Positions 25,001 through 37,970 of a stretch of DNA of 64,000 nucleotides are shown in pieces. The translations under genes and the position numbers were made by a program. The notes beneath the pieces are model-generated. The model saw only the letters and a program-made list of their open reading frames with translations, did not search any database and was not told the origin of the DNA. The DNA lies in NCBI GenBank assembly GCA_013396655.1, contig WBMV01004466.1, positions 248,001-312,000 of the forward strand, read 5' to 3'. How positions within the stretch are numbered: position 1 is the first letter of the stretch; every line of letters begins with the position of its first letter. This stretch comes from Campylorhamphus procurvoides (taxonomy: Eukaryota; Chordata; Aves; Passeriformes; Dendrocolaptidae).

Positions 25001-26093
25001 GGAAGCTAAAGTTCACATGCTTTCAAAAAAAACCTGTTAACAAAACAAGACAAAAAAATCCTGCAAACTTTTGACTGTTGAAGTCCATTATCTATTATGT
25101 TGTTCTTTACTTCATTGAAGGATCTCATAGAAATACTCTTACAGTAACAATGAAAACCACATTGTTTTACATGATGTTTTATTTGTCATTTCCCCTTGAC
25201 TAGTGCATTTCTTTCCCAAACTGAAAGAAATGAAGTGTCATGTGTATCAGCTTGTTCTTCATTGCTCACATTCCTCTTTGTGTTGATGAAGAATTTTTTA
25301 GTACAAGAATGCAAGAATGGTACTCTACTTAAAGATACTGCCTTACGTTATGCAGACAGTATTGCCATTATTTAGCAGCCATGGTAGGCTGTGGATGTAG
25401 TCCTGTTGATTTTATTAAAAAAAAGGCTGTCAGGATCTATAATTCACACATCATTAACTGCTTCATTAAGACTACAGCAGCTCTGTGAGCCCTAGATTTT
25501 TAGCAGTTTCATGACAATGCAGGTAAATACTCTTGGGTTGAGAAGTGCAAGCATCTTCAGTGACTTGTTCACTGGGTAATTAAAAGCCAGTACTGCTTTT
25601 CAGGAAACTTTTTTTTTCTCCAAACTACAAGCGTAAATGTATAAAACATGTTTACTTAGAATTGGTTTGATTTAAGTTAAAAGCATTACTTTGCAATGAG
25701 GTGTGCAATCGCACATCATCAATCAAAAAAAGGCAATAACATACCAAAATGTACAGTCATTTAAGTATTTTCATATGGTTTGAGTTTTCTTTACTGGAAT
25801 GCGAGCAGTGTGCTGAAACAATGTGAAGCAGAACCCTAACAAACATGAGCAATGTGAACTGTATTTATTTAAGAATTTAGAATTAATGAAGCAATAATTA
25901 TATGCAGAAAAAATTATTTTCCTATTGTTTTTACCAAGTCCTTCTACATTTCCACTCTTGCGCTTGCCTCTGCTCTTTCAGCAGATGTCTCTTTCACTGT
26001 CTCCCTCCTTCTTTTGTTAGAACTGCCAACTCAGACATAAACACATAGCATGGATTTTGAACTGCACTTTGGAGCCTGATAGACTTGAGCAGA
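22015..26093. other. Intergenic, no gene seen
   Basis: Unique sequence with short stem-loops at 24175-24197 and 25206-25232 and a G/T tract at 24430. The overlapping frames at 23785-24407 on both strands look like chance. Confidence 0.7.
24430..24510. repeat. G/T-rich low-complexity tract
   Basis: GGAGGTTTTGGGGTTTTTGA, GGTTTTTTTCC and later TTTTTTTGGTGTTTTTTTG, interrupted by about 25 bp of mixed sequence. Confidence 0.65.
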
Positions 26094-26253
26094 TTTGGAA
26101 ACAAGCAAAAAGGTTTGCACTTTACAGTTATTCAGACCTGACTGTGGAAGCCCTCTGGGTGGAGTGCATGTACAGTCCTCACAGCATCACCTAGCTCTCC
26201 CCATCTTTTTGCCTTCTTCCATCCATGGTCACCACTACTTGTGCATCTCTTGC

Positions 26254-26724
26254 ATGCAGAAGCAGGGAATGGATCTGGTGAATAGGCGCTGTTGGCTTTG
26301 GTTCAGCCAGAAGAGCAATTTGATACAAGGACATTGCTCATATTCTACAAACACATGTCTGCCGATGGGGGAGGCTTTTCTTCTGTTGCCAGCAACCACA
26401 AATTTCCAGCCCTGCTCACCTTGGGAGATGCAAGTACACCATGTGTGGGGTTCCTGTGAAGATCCTACTTATCTACCCCAAACACTGAAGCCTCCTCCCA
26501 AGGCTTTTTCACCCAGAGCACCCTATTCCCCTGGATACCCCACCAGCTCAGCCTCACAGCTCACCCTGGAGCTGCCCTGGCTCAGGGCCACAAGGCAGTG
26601 GGGTAGTCACTGGGCTGGGACCGGAGGATCAGGACCTGCAGCTGCTCACCACCATAGATGCTCTAAGGCTAATTGTCCCGACAAGTCTGTAGCAGCATTT
26701 CTGGGGCCCAGCGTCTTGTACTGA
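26254..26724 (+). other. Longest unassigned open frame (156 codons from first ATG)
   Basis: The frame is open from about 26095, but its first ATG is at 26254, with a TGA at 26722-26724. The translation is rich in Pro, Ser, Trp and His, with no domain, signal peptide or repeat that I recognise. The local GC content is raised, which lowers stop frequency. No splice partner, promoter or good start context is evident. Probably a chance frame. Confidence 0.12.
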
Positions 26725-27759
26725 GGCACCCCGTGATAGCAGCCTGGCACACCTAAACCATGGCTCAGCCAACATACACATGCTCCCTAACAGTCAGAAA
26801 ACCAAAATCTCCTTTTCTCACAAGAAAACATTCAAAAGTTATTCTGATGGATGTTAAGGGCTGGCAGCCCTATGTGGGTCTCAGTGTGATGCCACCTTTA
26901 GGGTTAGGGTCAAGACAGGAACAAGACCAGAGCTACAGTAAGAGTGGATCTATAGAAGGACTGCCAGAAGCTAAAGGCTGATGGGCTGTCACATTTTTCT
27001 CATTTTTTATCATGCACATTTTGGAGGCTGCTAAATAAAAAAAATAGCATGATATTATATTAATTGTTATCAGTCTAAGAGCACTAGGCAAAGCATAACT
27101 GACTGATGTTACCCCAAAAGTTCACTTGAATTTTACTAACTTCATTTGTCGAAGCTTTACTAGCCATTTAAACAGTGGTTGCCATAAATTAAATCTATAG
27201 GTCAATGTGCCATCAGCAAACATATTGTACCTTTCTTGGAGCCAGTAAGTGAATACCTATATTGACATTTTTGTAGGGAAATAAATTTTTATTTTCAGAA
27301 CACTTTTTTCTTTATCCTCTTTATTTACCGAGAGAGATGTGCAGACAGATTTCTCCTCAGTCACAGTATATTCTTCCAAGGCTAAATCCTAGTTCTTTAG
27401 GGGAATGTGTTATTCTTTCTGTAAGATTTTAATGTTTATAATAATGTTCTAAACAGGAAAAAAAAATATTTTATCCATAGCACAATGCCAACAACGCTTT
27501 TTTCTGAGGTCAGTTCTTGAATAATGGTCACAACTCACAACATGCTTACAATTTAAAAGGATGTCTGGGCCATAAAACTGTGGCTGGGCTATTCTTCCCG
27601 TGTTTTAGTGTAGTAGTGGTTACTGAGAAATTAGATCAGCTGTGGTTTCCCAGCCTTTGTCTTTAGCACCATTCAAACATTTCAAATACGATAGACCAAA
27701 TTGGTTTTTATAAAAGACTGAATAAGGAGTACCGTGTTTTTTTCCTGTCATTGTCACTA

Positions 27760-27792
27760 GTGAGTATTTGTGGTCTCAGCACAAATACTCAC
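27760..27792. repeat. Perfect 13-bp stem, 7-nt loop
   Basis: GTGAGTATTTGTG, GTCTCAG, CACAAATACTCAC. A perfect inverted repeat in otherwise featureless intergenic sequence. Confidence 0.9.
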
Positions 27793-29049
27793 AAACAGCA
27801 AAAGTATTGGTCACATTGGGAGAGAGAGTATTTTCTACAAACTGGGAGGGTAGTCACTGAGTAAACAATCAGAGGCCAAGACTTTTCATTGTGACCTTGC
27901 ACTAACCTTCACCTTGAGGTATAAAATACTTTGTTAGAGGTAAAACATGAATGCCTTCCAGTCTTTCCAGGACAGATGGCCTAAGACATGGTAGTAAATT
28001 GAGCGTGCCTGAGGCCTTTCTCGAGTCAACCTTATACAGAACAGCACACGTCCTTTCCTCTAAACTATCCTATAATTCAAAACAAGGCAACCACATCCAA
28101 ACCTACAACTTGGGCATACACATCGCCCACATCTCTTGCCCAGCAGTTGGTATGGCCCCAAAATGGAATGAAGCTGCCCTGGCATTGTGTCAGTATGGAT
28201 GGATAAGCCTAGGCCCCAGCATAGTACCCCAGATCTCCTTAATTAAGCAGTGGAATTAGCAGTGGGCTTCTTCGGATTGTCCTGAATCTTTCTGTAAATC
28301 TAGTCCTTCTTCGTTTATTTTATTTAGAAAACTTGAAGGAAATACAAGGAAGGTCAATAGTCAACATAGAAGCATCTCAGTAAGTCAAATCATATTTTAC
28401 AAATATTTCCTGCTCAACAAGCATATTCTTTCCACAGTCTCATCCTCTCCCTGCAACTTGTATTCAGTTATCAAGTTTTTAAAACAATGATGAGAAAAAT
28501 ACAATCAGTTCATATATTCCTAGCTGACCCCATTGTGTGGAGACCTGTTTGTGTCCAGAGGAGGATGACAAAAAGACAGTATCTATGGTAAATCAATGAG
28601 CACTAAATGCTACAGAAAGTTAGCAAAGCTTAATTAATTGGTCTTGCAAAATACCATTGGGCAATTCAACAGTAAAATATTTTTTCTAAGACATCATCCA
28701 ACTTTGCAAGAGCTGAAAAACTCAGCAATCTGTGATTATGCACTGCAAACAAAAATCCGTGGAACTGATCATGAGAAAATCTTTATGACAAATAATTGTA
28801 ATTAAAAAAAACCCCTCACACTGTTTTTTCAATAGATGCATAAACAGCTAAAGGGGAACTTCTCTATACATCAATGCAATTCCAGAAACATGCAGACATA
28901 ACAAAAAAGATGCCATGAAAGTGGGAATTTTATCTGCAACATTCTTATGAACACTCATTCAGTGTGTGACAGAGCATCATCATCATTTACTGCACTAAAG
29001 CAACCATCATCTGTGTTTACCTCATGCAAAAATAAAAAAGGTCCTTAGG

Positions 29050-29140
29050 CATATATAGATATCGCCACAAAATTTTTTATATATAGAGATATATATGTGT
29101 ATTTGTATACATATGTATACACATATTTCTATATAAAAGG
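29050..29140. repeat. AT-rich low-complexity repeat
   Basis: TATATAGATAT, TTATATATAGAGATATATATG and a perfect 14-bp palindrome TATACATATGTATA within about 90 bp. Confidence 0.7.
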
Positions 29141-32100
29141 TAGATATCAGATGCTGGGTAGATCTCAGAATGAAATAGCCTTTAGAGCTTACACTCTAAC
29201 AATGTTACAAAAATTAGCTATATATGATGGCCAACATTTTGGCCAATGAGAATTTTGGTAGGACCTCGTAAGATAGTCCTTAACATTCTGACCTTCAAAA
29301 GATTAAAAGAAACTTCCCTTTCTGGAACCTCATTCCTTAACTTCTTGGCCTATCCATAATAGCCAGGAAGTAAAGTTCCTTTCATTTTGCGGTTGTTTTG
29401 GGTTTTTTTTTCTTTGTTTTAAGTCTTTGATCTCTGATTAGATTATTCTCAAGACTGAAATCCCTGACTTCTTAACCATTCTCATTCTTCTTCAGACTCA
29501 CTCTACTCAGGCCACAGCTTGAAGTGTAATGGCCAAAAGAGAGGCAGGGCATGGAGCTGACTTCTCCCCACTGCTCAGCAGACAGACACTGCTAGTTAAT
29601 GTGTTCCATGCTGTTTCATATCCCAGCATGATGCATTGATGTTTTCACAGTAGCATGACATTGTTGACATTGTTCACTCTGATCCATGATAAAGCCCTAC
29701 AGTCACTACCTAACCACTACTTGCACAAGTTTATTTTCCTTCACCTATGCATTGTGTTTTACATATCTCTTGCACTGCACTTTTCCAGTTTGTGAAGATT
29801 ATTTAGCACTCCAGTCCCATTCTTTAATACACTTTCAGCCCATTCCAGTTTGGGAGGAACCATATATATTTAAAGGGTATATACTCTATTTCATTATAGA
29901 AGTTATTGATTAATATGTTTAACAGTGGGCTCAGTCTGTTCTCAGTCCACACATGAGTTTGACTAAGAAGTGTTGATAGTTATTGTTTTCCAGACAGAGT
30001 CTACCAGTCAATTTTGTTCCTACTTCACAACAGCTTAATCAACACCACTATTCCCTCGCTGGTATTTGGCAGCATTGTGTAGTACAGTCAAAGTGTGTGT
30101 TGACACACTGTATCTACAGTCAAGATAGGTAACATCTGGTGTTATTCTCGTAATGTCCTATCAGAGAAAGTAATATGGTTATTTTATTTTGATTTGTTCT
30201 TGTTTCATTGACAGTGACACAACTCCTTGTTCCAAGTAATTACAAAGTTTGTTTTATCATTTGTTGTAGTATTATTCTGTGAATTTGAATAAGAATTCAC
30301 CTCCTAACCTCAGCTAACAAGCTGTGCTAACCCTGGATTCCCATTTACTCTCCCTTGCAAAGGTGGTGGTATTATTTCTGCACAATGAGACACAAACCAA
30401 AACATACTGGCTGAGTTTTGCTTTGGCAAAGAATATCTTTTTACACAATATAAAAACTCAGAGACTTTTTAAGCACCTTGTGGCAAGTCAGCTATTTCAA
30501 GCCAATGATTACAACTCTATGCAGTTTACTCATCTCTAGTCTCACAGCGTGTTTTGGATATAACCTCAGAAGCATCATAACTTTCAAGCTCAAGGTTTGG
30601 AAAGAAAAAAAAATCACCAACTGGTGATAAAAGAAACAGATAAAAGCCTATCAGCAAATAAATAAAAGTCTCCTGCCATAAACACTTTCTCCCAAAAAGG
30701 CCTTGGCCTTCTCACGTTTCTTTTAATGTCAGACTGACAGTTCCCACATGTCCCTAGCAAGAAGTTAAAACACCTGCTTAGTTTCAAGGTAGAGTGAGAC
30801 TGTGCCTTCAGTTTCATTACTGCTTCAAATAGTGTCATGATAGTTTGACAGATGATGAAGGAGGTTAAACTATTATCCAAGAAGAATCAAAATCTCTCAC
30901 TGAAGTCCTAGAACAACTCTACAGGTGATAAAATTCATTTTTTTTACTGGGTTCTTATGGCTCTGAAGAAACTAGAGTCCCAAAGGAGTCTCAATTTCAT
31001 ATTTATCATATCTTTCATATTCATCATGTATTATGTGTTTATCAGGTACCTCATATTTATGGTAGGTACATACATTTAATCTTTGCAAAACACTATTTGT
31101 ACCTTAGATGTAAAAAAAGACACAAAGTTTGCATTAATACCTCTGCCACAGGTGTTTTATAAAATACCTGTCTGACACCAGTGTCTGAGTGACCAAACAA
31201 CAGATTTTCAGTAATTTGTCAAAAAAAAAAAAAAGCTTTCTGATTCTTACCGTTTATTCACATGAATAGTTCCAGCCAATTGCTGGAATCACATAGATAT
31301 ATAAAAATTAATTTCCCCTGAGTGCCTCAAAAGACTGGAATCAAAGACAATTACTGTAAAGGAATTTATACATCCCCATTGTCAGACGGCATGCATTGCT
31401 GCTCTTCTGGGATATGGTGCAGAGTTCTGGCGCATTTCTGGGGCCCTATGTTGTACACTAAAATTGTGTGCATGGCCAGGATGTATGTGACACACAGAAT
31501 AGGCACACCAAACAAAGCATTTCTCACATGTGGCTCTGTGAAAACACAAGCCCTAAAATCCACATGAACCTGAACAGTGAAATGATCTCTTCTAGCAAGC
31601 AAATGGCCTTTATCAAATACTTTTTACTGTTTTTCAGCTTAACATTAGTCAAACCAAGCAAACCTTTATGTACAACTATATGGCAGTGGTTTTAAGAGTG
31701 TCTGTTTTACCATGAAAATAATGTGAGGACAACAAATTCAAGATGATAACATTCACGGAAGTTGATAGAGTGTTTGAGTAGACAGTTGTATAGATTTATC
31801 AAGTGAAGCATGAATCTTAAATGTATTAGAAAATTATTATCTCATACCGATTAAGGATGTAACATTTCTCTTCACCAAGATTTGTTTCACATCTGGGAAG
31901 TTGTAATGTATCTTGCAAATGGCTCCAGTATTTCACAGACAAATTCTGTTTCTCCCTTCTATGTGTTCTGTCTCTAAGTGAATGGAAATGCTAGGAAACT
32001 CAGCTCTAAAAAATGTTTGCTGGATTTCTGTCCAAAACAGCCTTTTCATTACAATCCAACCTTTTTGCAAGAGCTTTAATCCTTTTTGAGATGTTTCTCT

Positions 32101-32614
32101 TGTATTCCCTTAGCAAGCTATGACATAGTTGGACAGACATGAGGAAACTTCAGCTCTGTGAACACTTGCTCACAAGAGACATGTAATCCCTGGCAGCAGT
32201 GCTTAATTACATTCCTCAGTTGGGTGTCAAACAGAGCAAAAGCACAAACACACAAGCAAGTTTTGTTTAGAGGACCTCAAAAAACCAGCCAAGTGGCAAA
32301 TTTGGACATCTGTGCTAGACTGCGGCTGTCCTGTTTTTTCCGTCTAATCTGTCAAGATAACCATTTCCCCATTCTCTTAAACAAACACAGACTTCCTTGT
32401 CTAAACACTGAAACAGTTCTAACAGAGCACAGGTTTTAAGCATTCTCTGCTAAGTACACTAGCAAAAGGCTCGGGAAAAAAGCAAAACATCTTAAACGTA
32501 AGCTGCTGATTTTGCTGTGTGAAAAAGAGCAGGTCATGTGACCCTCAAATTTCAGATGAACTGTAAACAGTGGGCTTGCAAGAAAAGAGGAACAACTCAA
32601 AAAGAGATGAGCTC

Positions 32615-32705
32615 TTTTTTGACCCCTTAATTAAAAGAGGCCAAAATAAATTCAATTCCATGCTGTAAAAATAGTTAGAATAATTAATTGGGGCTGGGAG
32701 TGGGG
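32615..32705. promoter_or_regulatory. Candidate conserved noncoding element
   Basis: CCCCTTAATTAAAAGAGG and AATAATTAATTGGGG lie 50 bp apart just left of the pyrimidine-rich domain. Motif-based suggestion only. Confidence 0.2.
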
Positions 32706-32934
32706 GAGATTGTCACTTTTCCTCTAAGATATGCTTTCCTACAGATTCCCTCTGTTACTCAGATTATATTAGTGTAGCACTAGTAAAAGCTATTCTGTGA
32801 ACTTTATAATCATAAAATATGGTAAACTTTGCACCTATAGGTGGCTGTTGCTTTCAATACTAAAATCTCAGAAGATATGCCTGTCACAAAAAGGTTATTG
32901 AATATAGACAAACACATAAATCCAATTCAAGTCT

Positions 32935-33420
32935 GTCATCTATTTTTTTCTGAATATTGATATCTTTTTATTCTCTTCAGTATTCTCCCTCTCCTTTTCT
33001 CATTTATTAGTTATAATTAATTTCATTCATGTCTATTATTTATCTTAGATTTTTTTCTTTGTTCTGCATGTTGCCTTTCTCTTCAGCAACTATTTGTTCT
33101 TTTTCTCTATGAAAGGAGCACTTCTTTCCCATTCATTCTTTACCACTTTTATGCTTATCACCCTTTACTGACTCACACAGTTTCTCTCCTTTTCCTGTGA
33201 TCTTTCTCTAATTTTCTTTTGTCTGATTCTTTTGATTGCATTCTACTCTTTCTTCCTTGGATTTTTTTTCCTACTACATTGATTTTTCTGTGTCCTTTAT
33301 CCCCAAAGTCTCCTTTTTCTTTCTATTGAACCCCCTCCTTTATCTCTTTCTCATTAGGGGATTTCCCTACATCCTAATCCTACATCTTTTCCTATCCAAC
33401 ATATGGTGTCTCCCACCCTC
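32935..33420. repeat. Pyrimidine-rich (T/C) domain
   Basis: For about 480 bp the plus strand is dominated by T and C (for example CTTTCTCTTCAG, TTTCTCTCCTTTTCCTG, TCCTTTTTCTTTCTATTG) without a strict period. The open frame inside it (33236-33430) is just the Phe/Leu/Ser-rich translation of this bias. Confidence 0.75.
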
Positions 33421-36139
33421 TCATTCCTGATGAGGTCCGTCTTCCTGTCGTGCTTCAGAGGATACATTTACACTGACAGAAATGCTATTCTCCCATCTTG
33501 CTCTTTCACCTCTTGCTTTATTTACACTATAGCACTGGCTGAGTCTTACCACATGCTTGGCAATCAGTTCATCCAGGGTTTGGATTTTGTGATTTTCCAG
33601 ATGAATGATCCCGAATATTTGCCACTTATGAGCCACCTGTGTGTTATGTGAGTGCATGTGCTTTGCTGGGAGCCTTGTTCTGCCTTGGGAAGAGGGTCTT
33701 GGACACAGCAGTGAAAAAGCCCTCCATTACAAAGTTTCCTTGGTAGTTCATATGGAAGAGAAGAAGGGAAGAAAAGCTTCCAAGAGCTTCTCTTTCATGA
33801 CACTGATCAAAATAATTTCTTCTTTGAAACCATCATTAAAGAAATGAACACACACAAGGCAGGAATTTTTAGAACACTTATTGTCGGGCAATAAATGAAT
33901 CACACCAAAAATAAGAATACTTGTGTACGTCTCTTAATCAGAGTTTATCTTCCTTCTCCCAGTGATTCTGCAGGCCCAATTGCTGATCAAGGCAACTGTA
34001 CTCCTTTCCTCTTCTTTATTATTCTCCTATTTTCCAAGATCAGCTCATCAGTGAAGTTGGGACAAAGAGCAGGTGGATCCAGAGAAGACACTTATCTTCT
34101 GATTAAACTTTGCTCACTTGTCAAATTACTCATCTCCTTTTTACCCTGGTCAAAATATTCATACTCAGTTCTTGAAGCAAAGCTGAGACAACTGGCTTCC
34201 ATTAGCCAGTCTCACTGGTCTTGGCAAAGACAGCAAACAACACATCTTTTTTCACTTCTTACATTCAGGTTAAAAACAATTAGGCACCTGGTGTTATAGC
34301 ACAACTGGGATGAAACAATCCAGAAGAAAAATGTCATGAATGGTGAACCTGAAACACAGTTTGAAAAGAGCTTCAGACAAAACATCATATTTTCGTGCAC
34401 AGTAATGTATAGACATTACCTCATGAGTGATGTATAGGCACTGGAAATAGCATGTCACATACCTGAAAAATGTTTCTTCTACCCTAAAGGTGGTCTCCTC
34501 AGTCCAACACTTCAGACTGAACGAAATAGTAGCTCAAGTGCTCCAATGGTATAGCTACTCCTTTTGCTGAGTGCTGAAAAGCACCAACTCCCAAACTAGA
34601 TTTTAGAAAGTAGCAGCAGCTGAGGATCATGGGCAGTTCAGATAATGAAAGAGCCAGAAGGTGTGCACCAAAACTCTAGCAGGCATAAATTCTCAAAAAA
34701 AAAAAAAATTTGAAAATTATCCCTGGCTTGTGACCCAGGTTCTGATTGCCTCCAGAGGTGAATTCCTCTCACACTGTGGAGGTTTGGGTTGGCTCCCTGC
34801 CAAGCCCAAGGGCCGGCCACACGGATTCCCCCCTCCCAAGAGGGAAGNAAGCTCATCAAGACTAAACTGCAGTTTGCTACAGAGGTTCCTCAAAGTGCCA
34901 GTTGTAGAACACCTGGTTATCCACACTCACCATCTGAAAACAGCAGTTTAAAGCTTTGAAAAGATTTCTAGGAGTACTTACACAGAAATCATTTCTGTTG
35001 CTGAAGAGTGTGAACATACTTTAAAAATCATTGAATATATGATTTATTTAAAGATAGATTTTCAGACACTTTCTAAAATTGTTCTGTACTCCTCTGTGCT
35101 TACAAAAACATCTCCATCTTTGGATCCTTTTTAGATGGCATCATCTCAGAATTGTGAAAAATATGTTTCATGCTTCAAAATTGTAAGTTCTGTTTTGGAA
35201 GATTTCTTTTGTCTATTTTGGTGAGGTCATCCATCAAAACAACACATCAGTGATGTGTGGAGTCCCCTACTTAATGTTAGAAAGTTCTGCAGAGGGCTTT
35301 TATGTTCATGCAATATTATGTTGCATTCCACTAGTTCTGATGAGACTAACAAATTCATGGAAAGATCACTAATTAGAGACACAACATTCATATTTCCTTC
35401 CATGTGTTCCTTCCAATACTGCCCTACAAGTGGGTCAACTCAACAATTTCATAATCCATCAAACACTTCAACCTTCTGCACTTATTAGTCACTTGGGGAA
35501 ATTTACACTTTGGGGAAAAGGGCGTAGTTCCAATATGAATGCAAATATTAGTGAGGGTTGAGGTTATGAAGGTAAAGAATTTTCTCACAAAGTGAATATT
35601 GTCCTGAAGATTTAAATGTTAGAAGTTTTTCTGGCAAAATACCATCTCAGTGAAAAAAATGAGGTTTTCATAGATCTAAATGCAAATATCATGAAGTAAG
35701 AAATCCAGAGGAAGCCAATATGGTCACTGCCAGAGTTCAGAATTGGAATATAAACATCAGAAACAACAGAATGGAACAAGTGACTACAAAGAAGAAATCT
35801 GAGAATTATGAAATAGGGCCCTGCCAAACATGGCATGTGAGACTACTATCCAGATTTCAAATTGGTGTTATGGCAAGAATAAAATTTGTCTTGATGTGGC
35901 CCAGGACTAGCCTGCCTTACTACTAAAACACACTGCTAGCTCATGCTCACCTGTTGTCCACTAGGAAGCCCATGGCTCCCCCAGGCAGACCTCAGCCTGT
36001 GGTTTTGCTTTTGACTACTGTGTACCAGCAGCAGGAATTCATGTTTTCCTTTGTAGAACTTCACATAGCCCTGTACAACTCAAACTTCTGTCTCTATAGA
36101 GTGGCTATTCCCTCCTCTGTACGCACAACTCCTTCTTTT
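33421..36139. other. Intergenic, no gene seen
   Basis: Includes a GC-rich patch at 34785-34860 (GGGCCGGCCACACGG, CCCCCCTCCC) with one undetermined base at 34848. Otherwise unique AT-rich DNA. Confidence 0.7.
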
Positions 36140-36615
36140 GTGTCACACACAAACCTCGAGGAACAGGTGTATTAGTACTAGCATCTGGGTCAGTTATAAG
36201 GATATTGAGTACTCCTGATCCCACTATTCTCCCTGACAAGTTCTGCTTACAAGCAGCAGATATTGACTTTGAGCCATTGACCACCAGCCAGATCTGACAG
36301 TTTTAAACACACTTTGTGGTCCTTGTGTCCAGCCCTTAACATAATAGGTTACCAGCAAGGACACTATGGCAGCTTGCGTGAAACATCCTGCTAAAATCAA
36401 GGTAAGTGATATCCTCAGTTCTCTGCTCACCACTGAGCAAGTTGTTTCACCATAGACAGGGACAAGGTAGGTCTTGCACAATTTATCTTTGGTAAATATG
36501 TGTTGGCTTCTCCCAGTCACACTGTTGTCTTTCACATGCATAAAAAGGCTTATAAGAGGACCTATACCACAATTTTCCCCGGGACAATAGTAAAGCTTAT
36601 AACATTCCGGATCTG
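36140..36615 (-). mobile_element. CR1 LINE fragment (reverse transcriptase region)
   Basis: On the plus strand it matches antisense CR1 ORF2: GACTTTGAGCCATTGACCAC, AAAATCAAGGTAAGTGATAT, TTCACCATAGACAGGG, TTTGGTAAATATGTGTTGGC, TTCTCCCAGTCAC, GAGGACCTATACCACAATTT, TCCCCGGGACAATAGTAAAGC. The 161-codon minus-strand open frame at 36224-36709 covers this relic but is not in a clean RT frame. I treat it as incidental rather than a gene. Confidence 0.82.
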
Positions 36616-37860
36616 CATCTGCTTTAATGTAAGTGTGATTTCTTCTGTTTTTCAGTGGAAGTGTAGTGGAAGGACACAAAGAGGTACATCCGAACATTGT
36701 GTATAGCACTTAAGGATGGGTCATGTGAATTGGCACAACAAAGGTAGATGCTTCTGTAACTCCAAGAAGCTCTCTGGAGGTTCATTTAGTTCTTAGGTCA
36801 TCCTATAGATTTGCTCATGGAACAACTGGAGAGCTATAGAGGAAAAAGAAAAGAAAAATCCTGTCTGGACTGTGTAGAATGTTTTCAGCACATATGACAG
36901 GAAAAGCACCCATGACTGTACCTCTCCCCTTTGCCCAGTGACTCCATACATGTGCAATACTCTGTTGTCCATGCACACATAGAAACAGAACCTGAGCATG
37001 GTGAGATCTTGTGTGCCTATAACACCAGTACCTTTACTAGCCTACCCTCTATGAGAACACACACTTATCTGTTGGGGAGTTAGGCTGTCTGGGAGTTCTT
37101 GTTTATTCAGGCCAGGATGTTTTGACCTGCAGCTCAAGATGTCTCTGTTCAGAAGCTAAATCTCTTGTCTAAGCACCTTAAAAACCTGTGCAAGGTATTT
37201 GTTTGATAAACTCAGATACCTGAGTGCATTTCTTATAAGGCAACACAAAAGAGGTCTTACAAAATAATGAAACCATACTTTAAATATATGCTAAGAAAAG
37301 TAATAGGTTTTGTAAAATATGATTGTAAGGGAATTAAGTTGTTCTAATATATTTATGTGTGTCTGCCTTTACTTTTAGGCAAGGTAATTTCACCTTTTAC
37401 ACTGTACAGTTAGTTCATAAAGTCACATAAAGGCTACATTCTTTTCCAGAGAAATGTAAATATTAGCTATTCAATAGTGAGACGGATTCAAGACCCATGT
37501 TGGCACAATCAATACAGTTTCATGAATTCCTAGTTTATTAGTGTCATATATAATTAATTCAACCCAGGTAGACTCCTTTAAAAAGCAATTTGCTAAGCTG
37601 TCCAACAATATGGCAAAAAAATACTTTGCTAAGAGGCATAATTTTTAAAAAATACCAGTTATCATATTAAAAATATGATAAATAGTCTCCTTCTGAACCC
37701 GCAGTTCAATTGCAGCATTGTCTTCACAAAAATTCAGGACTATGTAGGGTGGAACGACAAACAAAAGATATTATTTAAAATCATAACGTTTTTAAAAACT
37801 TAACATACTGTAGGAGATGTTTTACATCTAAATAGGTGGTAAATAAATGCATTACTTTGT

Positions 37861-37970
37861 TCAGAATGATTTAAATATTGCTCAATAATTAATGCGCTGC
37901 TGTGCTAACATGGTATTATAGAGAAGAATTAATTCAAAGGCAATTAGTATTATTAGATGAAAGTTTTGCT
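37861..37970. promoter_or_regulatory. Candidate conserved noncoding element (TAATTA-rich)
   Basis: Contains AATAATTAATGCGC (37884-), the palindrome GAATTAATTC (37926-37935) and CAATTAGTATTATTAG in a repeat-free stretch. Clustered homeodomain cores are common in developmental enhancers, and the ZNF608 flanks are known gene deserts. No alignment was possible. Confidence 0.25.

Larger units (their letters stand above)
26725..32614. other. Intergenic, no gene seen
   Basis: Holds the 27760 inverted repeat, the AT repeat at 29050 and degenerate TTCATATT-type repeats near 30994-31060. Nothing coding. Confidence 0.7.

Noticed and set aside
26898..26910. TTAGGGTTAGGG, possible interstitial telomere
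   Set aside because: Only two units; expected by chance in 64 kb.
33236..33430. Hydrophobic 64-codon frame resembling a membrane peptide
   Set aside because: Product of the T/C-rich composition (Phe, Leu, Ser codons).
36381..36392. Consensus-looking splice donor CAAGGTAAGT
   Set aside because: Lies in the antisense strand of the CR1 relic, where the similar CAAGGTAGAC is a normal part of the element.
36224..36709. 161-codon minus-strand open frame
   Set aside because: Most of it covers a decayed CR1 fragment (36140-36615) and is not a continuous RT frame; incidental.
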